A stretch of DNA of 13,363 nucleotides from an uncultured Parasutterella sp. (lineage in GTDB: Bacteria > Pseudomonadota > Gammaproteobacteria > Burkholderiales > Burkholderiaceae_F). The notes under the pieces are model-generated. The model saw only the letters and a list, made by a program, of their open reading frames with translations, was not told the origin of the DNA and made no database searches. The DNA is taken from positions 1 through 13,363 of the forward strand of contig CAAFTZ010000046.1 in the NCBI GenBank assembly GCA_900766055.1. The letters run 5' to 3'. The position numbers and the translations under genes were made by a program. How positions within the stretch are numbered: position 1 is the first letter of the stretch; the number at the start of each line of letters is the position of its first letter. Shown here in pieces: positions 6,631-13,363 of the stretch.

Positions 6631-9600
6631 ATGCCTTCTAATGAATTTGATCCTGCCAAAACACCGATTGAGGGGCGCATGCTGTTGGAAGCCAGCGCCG
6701 GTACGGGGAAAACTTATTCCTTGATGCGAGTACTTCTCAGGCTGTTAGTCGAAGAAGAAGAAATCGAGCTCGATCGTATTTTGGTCGTGACATTCACGAA
6801 TGCTGCCACTGATGAATTGTCCTCTCGTTTGCGCAACAACCTGACTGAACTGATTGAACAAATCAGGCTGAACAATGGCGGAAGCTTCAAGGATCTGCTG
6901 GATAGTTGGAAAGAAAAGAAATATTCTCAGGACAAAATTCTTGAAAAGCTGCAGAAAGCACTCAATAAGATCGACGACGCAGCCATTTTCACTATCCATG
7001 GCTTTTGCCAACGAATTCTCCAGGACTTTGTCTTTTCTTCAAAAGGGAACTACGACTTTGAGATCGGCGATGATTCAAACGCGAAAGATAAAGCGCTGAG
7101 TACTTTCCTTCGTACAAACCTTCCCAAGGTCTATCCAACCTGCCCTACGGAACAACTCTCATTAGCTCGCGACATTCCATGGTCAGAAATCCTAACTACG
7201 GCTGCCGGCCTGAGCAGAACTAAGCCTCTCACTCAGCAAATGAAGCTGATGAAAGACGCTGATCAAAAGCCCGAAGACGAAACTAATCAGTTTTTTTATT
7301 CTTTTATTGATCAGGCAACAAAGCTCTATGAAGAAAACAAGAAAGAAGACCGACTATATACCTTCGACGATCTGCTGATTGAAGCAGAAGATCGCATTGT
7401 TAAAGACCCTGAATTCACCAAGGCAATTCAAAATCTTTACGATGCTGCATTAATTGACGAGTTTCAGGATACGGACTCTATCCAGTACTCGATTTTCAAA
7501 CGTCTTTTCCTAGAGGATCCGAAGAATTCCAAACCTGTTATCTTTGTCGGCGATCCGAAACAGTCTATTTACCGCTTCAGGAATGCCAGCCTTGAGACGT
7601 ATCTGCTCGCCAAAAAAGAAATCAACAATACTTATCAATTAATAAAGAATTTTCGTTCCACGCCGGGAATCATTGCCGGAGTTAATGAATACTTCAATCC
7701 GGTAGGAAAGAGCCCACGAGGCGGTTTTTTGAACCCGGCTCTTACTTATTCGCCGGTGAAAGCCAATGAGAAAAAATTACCGCTCCTCATAGAGAGAAAC
7801 GGAAAACTTGAGCCTCTTTCTTCTTTTGCATTTTGGTCTAATACCGACACTTCAGCTTTGTCAGATGCGGACACGCTTCACAATATGGAGGCTATTGCCA
7901 TCGCAGAGGAAATCGAATCCTTACTGAGGGATATGGTCTTCTATGAAGGCCGGAGACTTAGACCCAGCGATATCGCTATATTGGTTGCCAAGCGTTCTCA
8001 TGCGGACCAAGTCATTGAGCAGCTGCGTAAGCGCGGTATTCGAACCCTTCGTTCCTCGAACGAGAATGTTTTATGTTCCAAAGAAGCCCACGAACTCAAG
8101 AGCATTCTGGAAGCCATGTACGATCCGAGAGATACGCGTCTTGTCGCGGCCGCCCAGGCAACCAGAATCTTCGGCGACTCTCTGAATGACTTATTAAATA
8201 ACGATGCGGCTTCCGCTCAGGCACGCCTGTTATTGGAGAACTCAGCAAAAATCTATGAAAAAAGCGGAATCATCGCCGCCGTCTCAAACCTCTTCGCGGG
8301 CGCCAAAACTGAAGAGCGGCTGCTGCAATACGGCGGGGAACGCGCCCTCACGAACTATCAGCATATCCTGGAACTGCTGCATCAGCAGCACAACACCATA
8401 GACAATTTGCAGGGACTTCTACGTTGGTTAAAACAAGAAAAAGAGAATAGCAACGAAAACTACAAACTAAGACGTGAAACTGATTCCGATGTAGTCCGGG
8501 TAGAGACCATTCACAGCAGCAAAGGCCTTCAATATCCGGTGGTTTATTACCTTGACCGACAGATAACCTTTTCCAAGAAACAAAAAGTTAGAGATGATGA
8601 GACAGGCGTCATTACTTTCTATGAAACCGAGCAGAAGGCTCCTGACGACTTTGTTGAAAGAACGTATGAGGAGTCTATGAGATTGCTGTATGTCGCCATG
8701 ACGCGAGCCACAGCAAGAGTAGTTCTGCCATATTTCTTTAAGAAAACCAAATCAGGCGCTCCTGATGGCAGGAATGGATGCGGCGGTAAAAATCCGCTCG
8801 CTCAAGCTATTTGTGGAGAGAGTGCCGGCAAAATGGCAATTATTAACGGACTGAATCGATTGCGAGATGCTTTAAAGCCGAACGGATTGGCAGCTACAGA
8901 AGTCAAAAAAGCTTTACTTGACGGAATATCCGACTACAACAAGGACAGCTCACATCCACTCACGCTCTCTAAGGAAGCTTTGGATGCATACTCTCCTTTT
9001 GATATCCGTTTTGACTTCGACCCGGACAAATTTGAGGACTCCAAGGTCTCCTTCAGAGAGCAACCTATGCATCTTGATCTCAGAGCCGGTGATGGAGCCA
9101 AGCAATATACTTCCTGGACTTCCTCCAGTTTCTCAAGTTTATTGAGAACTATGGAGGCTCAGGACTCTGCTGTCATTACCGATGAAACGGAAGCTCCCGA
9201 ATCGGAGGAACCGATCGTGGAGTCGAAAGAAGAAGATATATTAGAAGTCCTCAAAGGCTCCCAGAGCGCTACTGAATTCGGCACAAAAGTCCATGAATTG
9301 TTGGAAAAGATTTTCAACAAAAATTTTCATGATTGGAAGATCAGAGTCTACAAATTTTTAGATGATCGTTTTAAGGGTTATGTCGTCCCAGATACTGAAG
9401 AACGAAAGGCCGAAATCGAGACCAAAACCGAAAAACTGTTTGATGAGTTATTTTCGGCAAAAATACTTCCAACTGCTCCGGAATTCGAACTCGCTCAGCT
9501 TTTTAAAAATCTTAAAAATTGCCGTCCGGAATTGGAATTCATGCTTTCCGTCGGAGCTCCGATAAAGGGCAGAGAACGTCTGACGGCGAGCCTTTTGGCG

Positions 9601-10068
9601 GAAACGCTGGCGGCCTTTGATTCTCGTTATAAAGATTTCCATTTGTCGGAACTCGATATGCGCGGATACCTCACGGGCTCCATCGACTTGGCATTCGCCG
9701 CTGACGGCAAATATTGGGTCATCGACTGGAAGACGAACAAAATTGATTACCGCAATAACGCTCCCGAGCTTTACACGCCAGAAGCCGTAGACGCCTTGAT
9801 GAAAAATAATCACTACGAGCTTCAGTTGGCGCTCTATCTCGTTGCGCTCAAACGAATGCTCGAAGTTCGTTTAAATCTGCCGGAAGGTACGGGTTATAAA
9901 GCCATCGGAGGAGCGGTTTACTGCTTCCTGCGCGGTATCGACAGGAATGCGCGCGGAACGTACTTTGAACGTCCTAAAGATGCACTGATCGAATGTTTAG
10001 ACGACTTCCTAAAAAACGGATTCAGTCGTGAACTTCTGGAATCTCGTGCAAAAGGAGCGCTTAAATGA
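6631..10068 (+). CDS. recB: RecB, exodeoxyribonuclease V beta subunit (3'-5' helicase and nuclease)
   Basis: Superfamily 1A helicase and the sole nuclease of RecBCD. At 1145 residues it is close to the E. coli length (1180). Helicase motifs in order: Walker A ASAGTGKT (21-28), Ia VVTFTNAATDEL (52-63), IFTIHGFCQRIL (119-130), Walker B LIDEFQDTD (274-282), motif III VGDPKQSIYRFRNA (306-319), motif IV KNFRSTPG (339-346), motif V VETIHSSKGLQYPVV (624-638) and motif VI LLYVAMTRA (686-694). The C-terminal RecB-family nuclease domain keeps its metal and catalytic residues: H888 (GTKVHELLEKIF), D1019 (GSIDLAF), D1032 and K1034 (VIDWKTN), then ELQLALY near 1063-1069. An acidic linker lies at about 850-870 between the helicase and nuclease parts. 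All catalytic residues are in place, so an active enzyme is expected. The recB stop overlaps the recD start as ATGA. Confidence 0.98.
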   Translation: MPSNEFDPAKTPIEGRMLLEASAGTGKTYSLMRVLLRLLVEEEEIELDRILVVTFTNAATDELSSRLRNNLTELIEQIRLNNGGSFKDLLDSWKEKKYSQDKILEKLQKALNKIDDAAIFTIHGFCQRILQDFVFSSKGNYDFEIGDDSNAKDKALSTFLRTNLPKVYPTCPTEQLSLARDIPWSEILTTAAGLSRTKPLTQQMKLMKDADQKPEDETNQFFYSFIDQATKLYEENKKEDRLYTFDDLLIEAEDRIVKDPEFTKAIQNLYDAALIDEFQDTDSIQYSIFKRLFLEDPKNSKPVIFVGDPKQSIYRFRNASLETYLLAKKEINNTYQLIKNFRSTPGIIAGVNEYFNPVGKSPRGGFLNPALTYSPVKANEKKLPLLIERNGKLEPLSSFAFWSNTDTSALSDADTLHNMEAIAIAEEIESLLRDMVFYEGRRLRPSDIAILVAKRSHADQVIEQLRKRGIRTLRSSNENVLCSKEAHELKSILEAMYDPRDTRLVAAAQATRIFGDSLNDLLNNDAASAQARLLLENSAKIYEKSGIIAAVSNLFAGAKTEERLLQYGGERALTNYQHILELLHQQHNTIDNLQGLLRWLKQEKENSNENYKLRRETDSDVVRVETIHSSKGLQYPVVYYLDRQITFSKKQKVRDDETGVITFYETEQKAPDDFVERTYEESMRLLYVAMTRATARVVLPYFFKKTKSGAPDGRNGCGGKNPLAQAICGESAGKMAIINGLNRLRDALKPNGLAATEVKKALLDGISDYNKDSSHPLTLSKEALDAYSPFDIRFDFDPDKFEDSKVSFREQPMHLDLRAGDGAKQYTSWTSSSFSSLLRTMEAQDSAVITDETEAPESEEPIVESKEEDILEVLKGSQSATEFGTKVHELLEKIFNKNFHDWKIRVYKFLDDRFKGYVVPDTEERKAEIETKTEKLFDELFSAKILPTAPEFELAQLFKNLKNCRPELEFMLSVGAPIKGRERLTASLLAETLAAFDSRYKDFHLSELDMRGYLTGSIDLAFAADGKYWVIDWKTNKIDYRNNAPELYTPEAVDALMKNNHYELQLALYLVALKRMLEVRLNLPEGTGYKAIGGAVYCFLRGIDRNARGTYFERPKDALIECLDDFLKNGFSRELLESRAKGALK
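10051..10057 (+). promoter_or_regulatory. Ribosome binding site of recD inside the recB 3' end
   Basis: AAAGGAG ends 7 nt before ATG 10065, within the last codons of recB. With the ATGA stop-start overlap it indicates coupled synthesis of RecB and RecD. Confidence 0.75.
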
Positions 10069-12011
10069 TTTCGCAAAACCAAAATTCATTTGAAAACCTC
10101 GGCACCATTCTGCTTGACCTTTTAGCTCGTCGAGGAAAGACCACTACGGAAGAGTTAAAAAGTGCGCTGGCGTTTTTCATGCTGCATCTCGGACAAGCCG
10201 AACACCTCGGAGGTTTATGCGTTGAACTCGATGCTTCCCCGCAAAATAAAGGATACGTTGAACTGCTTAGAAAGGCCGAACTGCTTACGGACGGCAGCAA
10301 CAAGATTGCTGACGAACCCAACAATCTTTCTGTCGCTCCGACGCCCTTTATTCTTGACGTAAGCGAACCGAATAAGCTGAGAATTTATTCCCGCCGCTAC
10401 TTTTGCTCTGAAAACCGTTTGGCTGCGGGAATTCACGGTATGTGCTCTGCAAGCTCCAGCGAAGTCAACGAGGTAAAAGAGGCCTTGGGACAGCTAGAAC
10501 AGACGTTAAAGAATGCACGAGAAAACGGCGACAAGAAAGCCTACTCTTTAAATCCCCTACAGCTGGAAGCAGCCGAACTTGCGGTTTCGGAAAAATTCTC
10601 CGTCATTTGCGGCGGTCCGGGTACCGGCAAAACAACCACAGTTGTGAAGTTCATTGAAGCCTTTTTGGAAATTCATCCGAAGGGCATCATTCAAATGTGT
10701 GCCCCAACCGGAAAGGCTAAAAGCCGACTTCTTGAATCGGTAAAAAATCAGGCCGATGCCGGTCCAACCTCTGCTCCTTACTATCCCGAGGTTCGCAAAG
10801 CTCTTGCCGAAGACAGGCTGACCTCTTTAACGATTCATAAATTGCTGGTTACGGACTTATCCAACGGCAAACGGCCGTCACAAGACAATCCGATCGAGGC
10901 AGATCTGCTGATCGTAGACGAGAGCTCAATGATTGACTCGGCTCTGGCTTTAAAACTTATAAGAGCAATTGATCCTACTAAAACACAGACGGTATTTTTA
11001 GGCGATAAACATCAGCTTGCTGCCGTGGGACCGGGTTCAGTGTTCGCAGACATCTCCGACAATTCCGGGGTTTTGAAAGGACACATCGTTGAACTGAAAG
11101 AGAGCATTCGTTTCAACGATAAGTCTGCAATCGGCAGATTGGCCCAGCGCATGCTGGCCTTCGAAGAAGGAAAAGAAGCGGGCATTTCAGACTTTATTTC
11201 AGAAGTTGAATACACGGACGACCAGCCATTCGAAGGGTTTAAAGATACAGGAGTGTTTTTCAAATCTGCAGGAAGAAATCTTCCTATGCCGGCCCAGAAA
11301 TGGTTGGAGGAAAAACTCGATCTCTACTGCAAAGCAGTCCAAAACTTAAACCTGACTTTAACTTCGAATAATAAAAACGAAGTGGATCCCAGATCAGCCA
11401 ACTTCGAAAACCTTTCTAATAATATACAACAAGCTCTCGAAGAAGTTTGGAACGAACTGAGTACTTTCCGTCCATTGTGCGCCCAGCGAGAGGGTCCGAC
11501 CGGCGTCAACGCGGTCAATGATTTTTGCGAAGATTTTGTTAAATCGGCTTTTAAAGTTCCTTCCGCTGATGACATATACAACGGCAAAGTCATCATTGTT
11601 CGTCAAAACGACTCCGGCCTCGGTGTCGCCAATGGCGACGTGGCTGTTATTTTCGGCTTGAAGACGGCTGATTCCGACAAACCGACGTGGTATGCATTCA
11701 TCGGTGATCTGAAGAAAATCGTTCCGGCTCAGCTGCTGCCGAAATATGACACAGCCTTTGCCATTACTATTCACCAATCGCAAGGTTCGGGCTTCCGTGA
11801 CGTCGCCATCTTCCTGCCGATGCTGAGCGCAGGAAGTGATGCTGCCTCTTTATGCACACGCGAACTTCTTTATACGGGCATTACTCGTTCGGAAAAAACG
11901 TGCCAGATTTTCGGATCTAGGGATGTTCTGGACATGTCTTTAAAGACCGTCACGCAGCGCAGCGGAGGCCTGCCCCAGCGGCTTAAAGAACGCTTCAGCG
12001 AACAAGGCTAA
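10065..12011 (+). CDS. recD: RecD, exodeoxyribonuclease V alpha subunit (5'-3' helicase)
   Basis: Superfamily 1B helicase that drives RecBCD along the 5'-ended strand and is needed for its nuclease activity. The 648-residue protein is somewhat longer than the E. coli one (608). The N-terminal domain (about 1-130), which binds RecC, ends near IYSRRYFCSENRLAAGI. The core has Walker A GGPGTGKT (183-190), motif Ia CAPTGKAKSRL (212-222), LTIHKLL (255-261), Walker B LLIVDESSMID (281-291), motif III FLGDKHQLAAVGPG (311-324) and KESIRF (345-350). Motif V is AITIHQSQGSGF (566-577) and motif VI is LLYTGITRSEKT (601-612). The extra length lies partly in a segment of about 370-410 and an Asn/Glu-rich stretch near 430-460. 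It is the last recombination gene of the block. No convincing intrinsic terminator follows. Confidence 0.97.
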   Translation: MISQNQNSFENLGTILLDLLARRGKTTTEELKSALAFFMLHLGQAEHLGGLCVELDASPQNKGYVELLRKAELLTDGSNKIADEPNNLSVAPTPFILDVSEPNKLRIYSRRYFCSENRLAAGIHGMCSASSSEVNEVKEALGQLEQTLKNARENGDKKAYSLNPLQLEAAELAVSEKFSVICGGPGTGKTTTVVKFIEAFLEIHPKGIIQMCAPTGKAKSRLLESVKNQADAGPTSAPYYPEVRKALAEDRLTSLTIHKLLVTDLSNGKRPSQDNPIEADLLIVDESSMIDSALALKLIRAIDPTKTQTVFLGDKHQLAAVGPGSVFADISDNSGVLKGHIVELKESIRFNDKSAIGRLAQRMLAFEEGKEAGISDFISEVEYTDDQPFEGFKDTGVFFKSAGRNLPMPAQKWLEEKLDLYCKAVQNLNLTLTSNNKNEVDPRSANFENLSNNIQQALEEVWNELSTFRPLCAQREGPTGVNAVNDFCEDFVKSAFKVPSADDIYNGKVIIVRQNDSGLGVANGDVAVIFGLKTADSDKPTWYAFIGDLKKIVPAQLLPKYDTAFAITIHQSQGSGFRDVAIFLPMLSAGSDAASLCTRELLYTGITRSEKTCQIFGSRDVLDMSLKTVTQRSGGLPQRLKERFSEQG

Positions 12012-12078
12012 TTTTGTTTTTCTTGTGGAAAGATGCCGAGCCCGTTAATCAAATCTGGTCGGCTCTTCTCTTCCTACC

Positions 12079-12207
12079 ATGACAGATAAGAAAACAGGTT
12101 CTCAAAAACAAGAGCTCCGTCCCAACACTAAAGAGCTGATGCTCAAGCGTTTCAAAGAAAATCTAAGCACCTTCAAAAAGACTTTTGATTATCTAAAAGA
12201 CAAATGA
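12079..12207 (+). CDS. Small basic protein, candidate antitoxin of the downstream Doc-like toxin
   Basis: 42 codons (MTDKKTGSQKQELRPNTKEL at the N-terminus) ending in TGA that overlaps the next ATG as ATGA. About 12 Lys/Arg against 6 Asp/Glu residues give a net positive charge. From about residue 16 the sequence lacks helix breakers and has a heptad-like spacing of Leu, Met, Phe and Tyr, so a single amphipathic helix is likely. I see no Phd-type DNA-binding fold (too short) and no exact (S/T)xxxE(G/N) Fic-inhibition motif; the nearest stretch is KRFKEN. The start has no clear Shine-Dalgarno sequence: CTCTTCCTACC precedes it. ATG 12139 is an internal alternative. The antitoxin role is inferred from size, order and overlap with a Fic/Doc gene. 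The family is not recognised. Confidence 0.62.
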   Translation: MTDKKTGSQKQELRPNTKELMLKRFKENLSTFKKTFDYLKDK

Positions 12208-12548
12208 GTACACCATTAGATATTGATGCAGTTGTCTTGATCAACGAAGCTCTCACCGGTAATCGCTGTTCAGAAGAAAGAAAACAGCGAGTCGGCGGAT
12301 GTCTGTCCAGCTATTCCTATTACGACACCATCCCAGAACAGATAACCAGTATCGTTGTCAGCCTCCTCAAAGGTCACTTCTTTCAGGACGGCAACAAAAG
12401 AACTGCGCTGGCGATCTACTTGGATCTGTGTCAAAACAATGGAATCCAGTTCATATCGGATCAAGACCGCTTAGGCGATGTTTTCATAGACATAGCAGCC
12501 AACCAGCGAGACATCACTGAAAACGCTCAGTTGCTGTTTCCGGATTGA
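12204..12548 (+). CDS. Fic/Doc-family (death-on-curing type) toxin
   Basis: 114 residues, close to phage P1 Doc (126), and consisting of little more than a minimal Fic core. The signature is HFFQDGNKRTALAIYLDLC with H58, D62, G63, N64, K65 and R66. Fic AMP-transferases usually read HPFx(D/E)GNGR. The Lys in GNKR is the Doc-type form, and P1 Doc phosphorylates EF-Tu and so blocks translation. A kinase rather than AMPylase activity is therefore the better guess, not shown. The first helices (LDIDAVVLINEAL, then RVGGCLSSYSYYDTIPEQITSIVVSLLKG) fit the Doc N-terminal layout. No inhibitory helix motif is seen within the protein, so inhibition must come from a partner, plausibly the overlapping 42-residue gene. 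It lacks its own clear ribosome binding site, which agrees with coupled translation. Confidence 0.88.
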   Translation: MSTPLDIDAVVLINEALTGNRCSEERKQRVGGCLSSYSYYDTIPEQITSIVVSLLKGHFFQDGNKRTALAIYLDLCQNNGIQFISDQDRLGDVFIDIAANQRDITENAQLLFPD

Positions 12549-12587
12549 ACAGAGATATCCGCTCTCAAGCTCGGCCCACGCACGATA

Positions 12588-12642
12588 CTTGTTCAATAGT
12601 TGCTCAATATTTGCGCGATTCTTGTTCAATTTCTCCTCGAGT
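12588..12642 (+). repeat. Array of five 11-nt tandem units (copy 1)
   Basis: Units begin at 12588, 12599, 12610, 12621 and 12632, exactly 11 nt apart: CTTGTTCAATA, GTTGCTCAATA, TTTGCGCGATT, CTTGTTCAATT and a degenerate TCTCCTCGAGT. The spacing is about one turn of B-DNA, so each unit presents the same face of the helix. Confidence 0.75.
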
Positions 12643-12756
12643 CTCAAAAATTGGACGCTTTCTTTGACATCGAGAAAGATTAGACGCGGAGAGCAGAGTA
12701 TCTTTAATTCTATCTTTTTAAAACAAAACTCCCCTCTAAATTTTTATTTTGTCTTT

Positions 12757-12770
12757 AGCGAAATTTCGCT
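12757..12770. repeat. Perfect 14-bp palindrome in copy 1
   Basis: AGCGAAATTTCGCT equals its own reverse complement. In copy 2 the right half (AATTTCGCT) is kept but the left half is changed to a second CGCTG, so the palindrome is not conserved as such. No T-run follows on either strand. Confidence 0.75.
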
Positions 12771-12836
12771 GAAAATATTCAACTGCAATTTTCGGATGGA
12801 AAAAGGGGCTTTCTCTCAAACCTGAATTGCTCACAA

Positions 12837-13007
12837 TACTTGTTCAATACTTGTTCGATCTTGTTCAATTTCTGTTCAATCCTCAAAATAGAGGTTTTCT
12901 TTGACAGCCGGAACTCTCGGATCAATCGGGAAGACATTCTTTAAACCGCCTCTTTAGAGATAAAACTCCCCTCTGAATTTTAATTTCGTCTTTCGCTGAA
13001 TTTCGCT
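12837..13007 (+). repeat. Repeat unit, copy 2 of the tandem diverged duplication
   Basis: Same block order as copy 1: TACTTGTTCAATA and array (12839-12881), CTCAAAA (12882), CTTTGACA (12899), CTTTAA (12939), AAAACTCCCCTCT (12962), and GTCTTTCGCTGAATTTCGCT (to 13007). The distance from CTTTGACA to AAAACTCCCCTCT is 63 nt in both copies, so that internal spacing has been kept while the sequence between has diverged. Confidence 0.8.
12839..12881 (+). repeat. Array of four 10-11-nt tandem units (copy 2)
   Basis: Units begin at 12839, 12850, 12860 and 12871: CTTGTTCAATA, CTTGTTCGAT, CTTGTTCAATT, TCTGTTCAATC. They are closer to consensus than the units of copy 1. A related TTGCTCACAATA lies just upstream, at about 12828. 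Confidence 0.78.
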
Positions 13008-13072
13008 AACAGCGCCTAGAACTTCTTTCCGTATCTATGGCCTCTGCCGACCTTGTACGAACTTCTTGATCG

Positions 13073-13363
13073 TTACTTCAAGGAGTCGAAATTCGGAACT
13101 GCTTCCAGCAAACGGCAGGTGTAAGGATTTTTCGGACGATAAAGGTTTTCGCCCGCCGATCCCGCCTCTACCACTTCTCCGGACTTCATCACAATGACTT
13201 CATCAGCAAGGTAACGCACGACGCCGAAGTTGTGAGTGATGAACAAGTAAGAGATATCGCGGCTTCTTTGGATTTCATTCAAAAGGTTCAGAATTTGAGC
13301 CTGCACCGAAACGTCCAAAGCCGAAGTGGGTTCGTCGCAAATCAGAAGTTTAGGTTCAACCAC
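13073..13363 (-). CDS. ABC transporter ATP-binding protein, oligopeptide/dipeptide type, C-terminal part (cut by window edge)
   Basis: The last 97 or so codons of a - strand gene whose 5' part lies beyond the right edge. The first codon visible is an internal Val, not a start. It carries Walker B and D-loop LLICDEPTSALD, the following SVQAQILNLL helix, the H-loop FITHNFGVV, then ADEVIVMKSGEVVEAG and the peptide-transporter signature NPYTCRLLEAVP. This places it with Opp/Dpp/Gsi/Yej-type importer ATPases, which power uptake of peptides, glutathione or nickel. The protein ends only six residues after AVP, so the Cys-rich tail common in OppD/OppF is absent. That favours the second half of a fused double ATPase or a short OppF-like protein. 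It converges on the Doc-like gene across the repeat region. Confidence 0.93.
   Translation of the reverse strand: MVEPKLLICDEPTSALDVSVQAQILNLLNEIQRSRDISYLFITHNFGVVRYLADEVIVMKSGEVVEAGSAGENLYRPKNPYTCRLLEAVPNFDSLK

Larger units (their letters stand above)
12586..12770 (+). repeat. Repeat unit, copy 1 of a tandem diverged duplication
   Basis: Order of blocks: TACTTGTTCAATA and the 11-nt array (12588-12642), CTCAAAA (12643), CTTTGACA (12662), CTTTAA (12702), AAAACTCCCCTCT (12725), then GTCTTTAGCGAAATTTCGCT (to 12770). From CTTTGACA to the end it aligns without gaps to copy 2 at an offset of 237 nt, with about 73 of 109 positions identical by hand count. Confidence 0.8.
12549..13072 (+). other. 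524-nt convergent intergenic region with a diverged tandem duplication
   Basis: Lies between the 3' ends of the Doc-like gene (+) and the ABC ATPase gene (-), so it is not an obvious promoter region for either. It is AT-rich and has no credible coding frame. Two related units, each beginning with an array of 11-nt repeats, fill most of it. The stretches 12549-12585 and 12771-12836 show no clear signal beyond short imperfect inverted repeats. The end (13008-13072) holds a 9-nt direct repeat GAACTTCTT at 13019 and 13059. Confidence 0.8.

Noticed and set aside
12023..12054. Promoter for the toxin-antitoxin pair (TTGTGG with TAATCA or TCAAAT)
   Set aside because: Hexamers match poorly or the spacing is wrong, so it is too weak to list; read-through from recD is as likely.
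12035..12063. Terminator after recD
   Set aside because: Only a 5-bp stem GCCGA/TCGGC with a 19-nt loop and no T-run.
12757..12770. AGCGAAATTTCGCT as a bidirectional terminator for the convergent genes
   Set aside because: Self-complementary, but neither strand is followed by a T-run and the left arm is not kept in copy 2.
12589..12825. Open frame of 78 codons in the intergenic region
   Set aside because: Starts with TTG without a ribosome binding site, runs through the repeat blocks, has a low-complexity Phe/Ser/Asn-rich product, and the frame is not kept in copy 2.
12588..12881. CRISPR array
   Set aside because: Units are 11 nt and contiguous with no unique spacers of 25-40 nt; no cas genes nearby.
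12664..12906. TTGACA in both repeat copies (12664 and 12901) as sigma-70 -35 boxes
   Set aside because: No recognisable -10 hexamer at 16-18 nt in either copy; the hexamer is kept as part of the conserved block but a standard promoter is not supported.

Overview
The window is a chromosomal stretch of a Gram-negative bacterium, roughly half GC. It carries a compact block of DNA-recombination genes on the + strand, followed by a small toxin-antitoxin-like pair, a repeat-bearing convergent intergenic region, and the 3' end of a peptide-type ABC transporter ATPase gene on the - strand. RecBCD (not AddAB) with gene order recC-recB-recD, next to ruvC-ruvA-ruvB, points to Proteobacteria. The moderate GC content and the gene arrangement make me lean towards a gut-type Burkholderiales (Sutterellaceae-like), but this is inference and has not been checked against any database.

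Layout. 10-2232: ruvC, ruvA, ruvB, spaced by 3 nt each, encoding the Holliday-junction resolvase and branch-migration motor. 2216-2938: a 240-residue protein that overlaps the ruvB end by 17 nt. It is not a standard member of either gene set. Along its length it resembles the N-terminal, non-catalytic part of a family of defence-associated subtilisin-like (S8) proteases, but the protease domain is missing. 2996-12011: recC, recB, recD, with an 11-nt gap between recC and recB and a 4-nt ATGA overlap between recB and recD. All the helicase and nuclease motifs expected of an active RecBCD are visible. Together the six recombination genes cover end resection and RecA loading (RecBCD) through junction migration and resolution (RuvABC), probably on one or two transcripts whose promoter lies left of the window.

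12079-12548: a 42-residue basic peptide gene overlaps by ATGA with a 114-residue Fic/Doc-family toxin gene that has a Doc-type HFFQDGNKR motif. This looks like a compact toxin-antitoxin module with an unrecognised antitoxin, sitting 67 nt after recD.

12549-13072: a 524-nt gap between two convergent genes. It holds a diverged tandem duplication, about 237 nt out of phase. Each copy begins with an array of 11-nt units (consensus CTTGTTCAATA/T) at one-helical-turn spacing. Each then carries a conserved CTTTGACA, a conserved AAAACTCCCCTCT box and a GCGAAATTTCGCT-type element. 13073-13363: C-terminal part of an Opp/Dpp-type ATPase on the - strand, cut by the window edge.

The three places most worth a second look are the protease-less subtilase-N-domain protein inside the ruv-rec block, the 42-aa/Doc pair beside recBCD, and the duplicated helical-phase repeat arrays.
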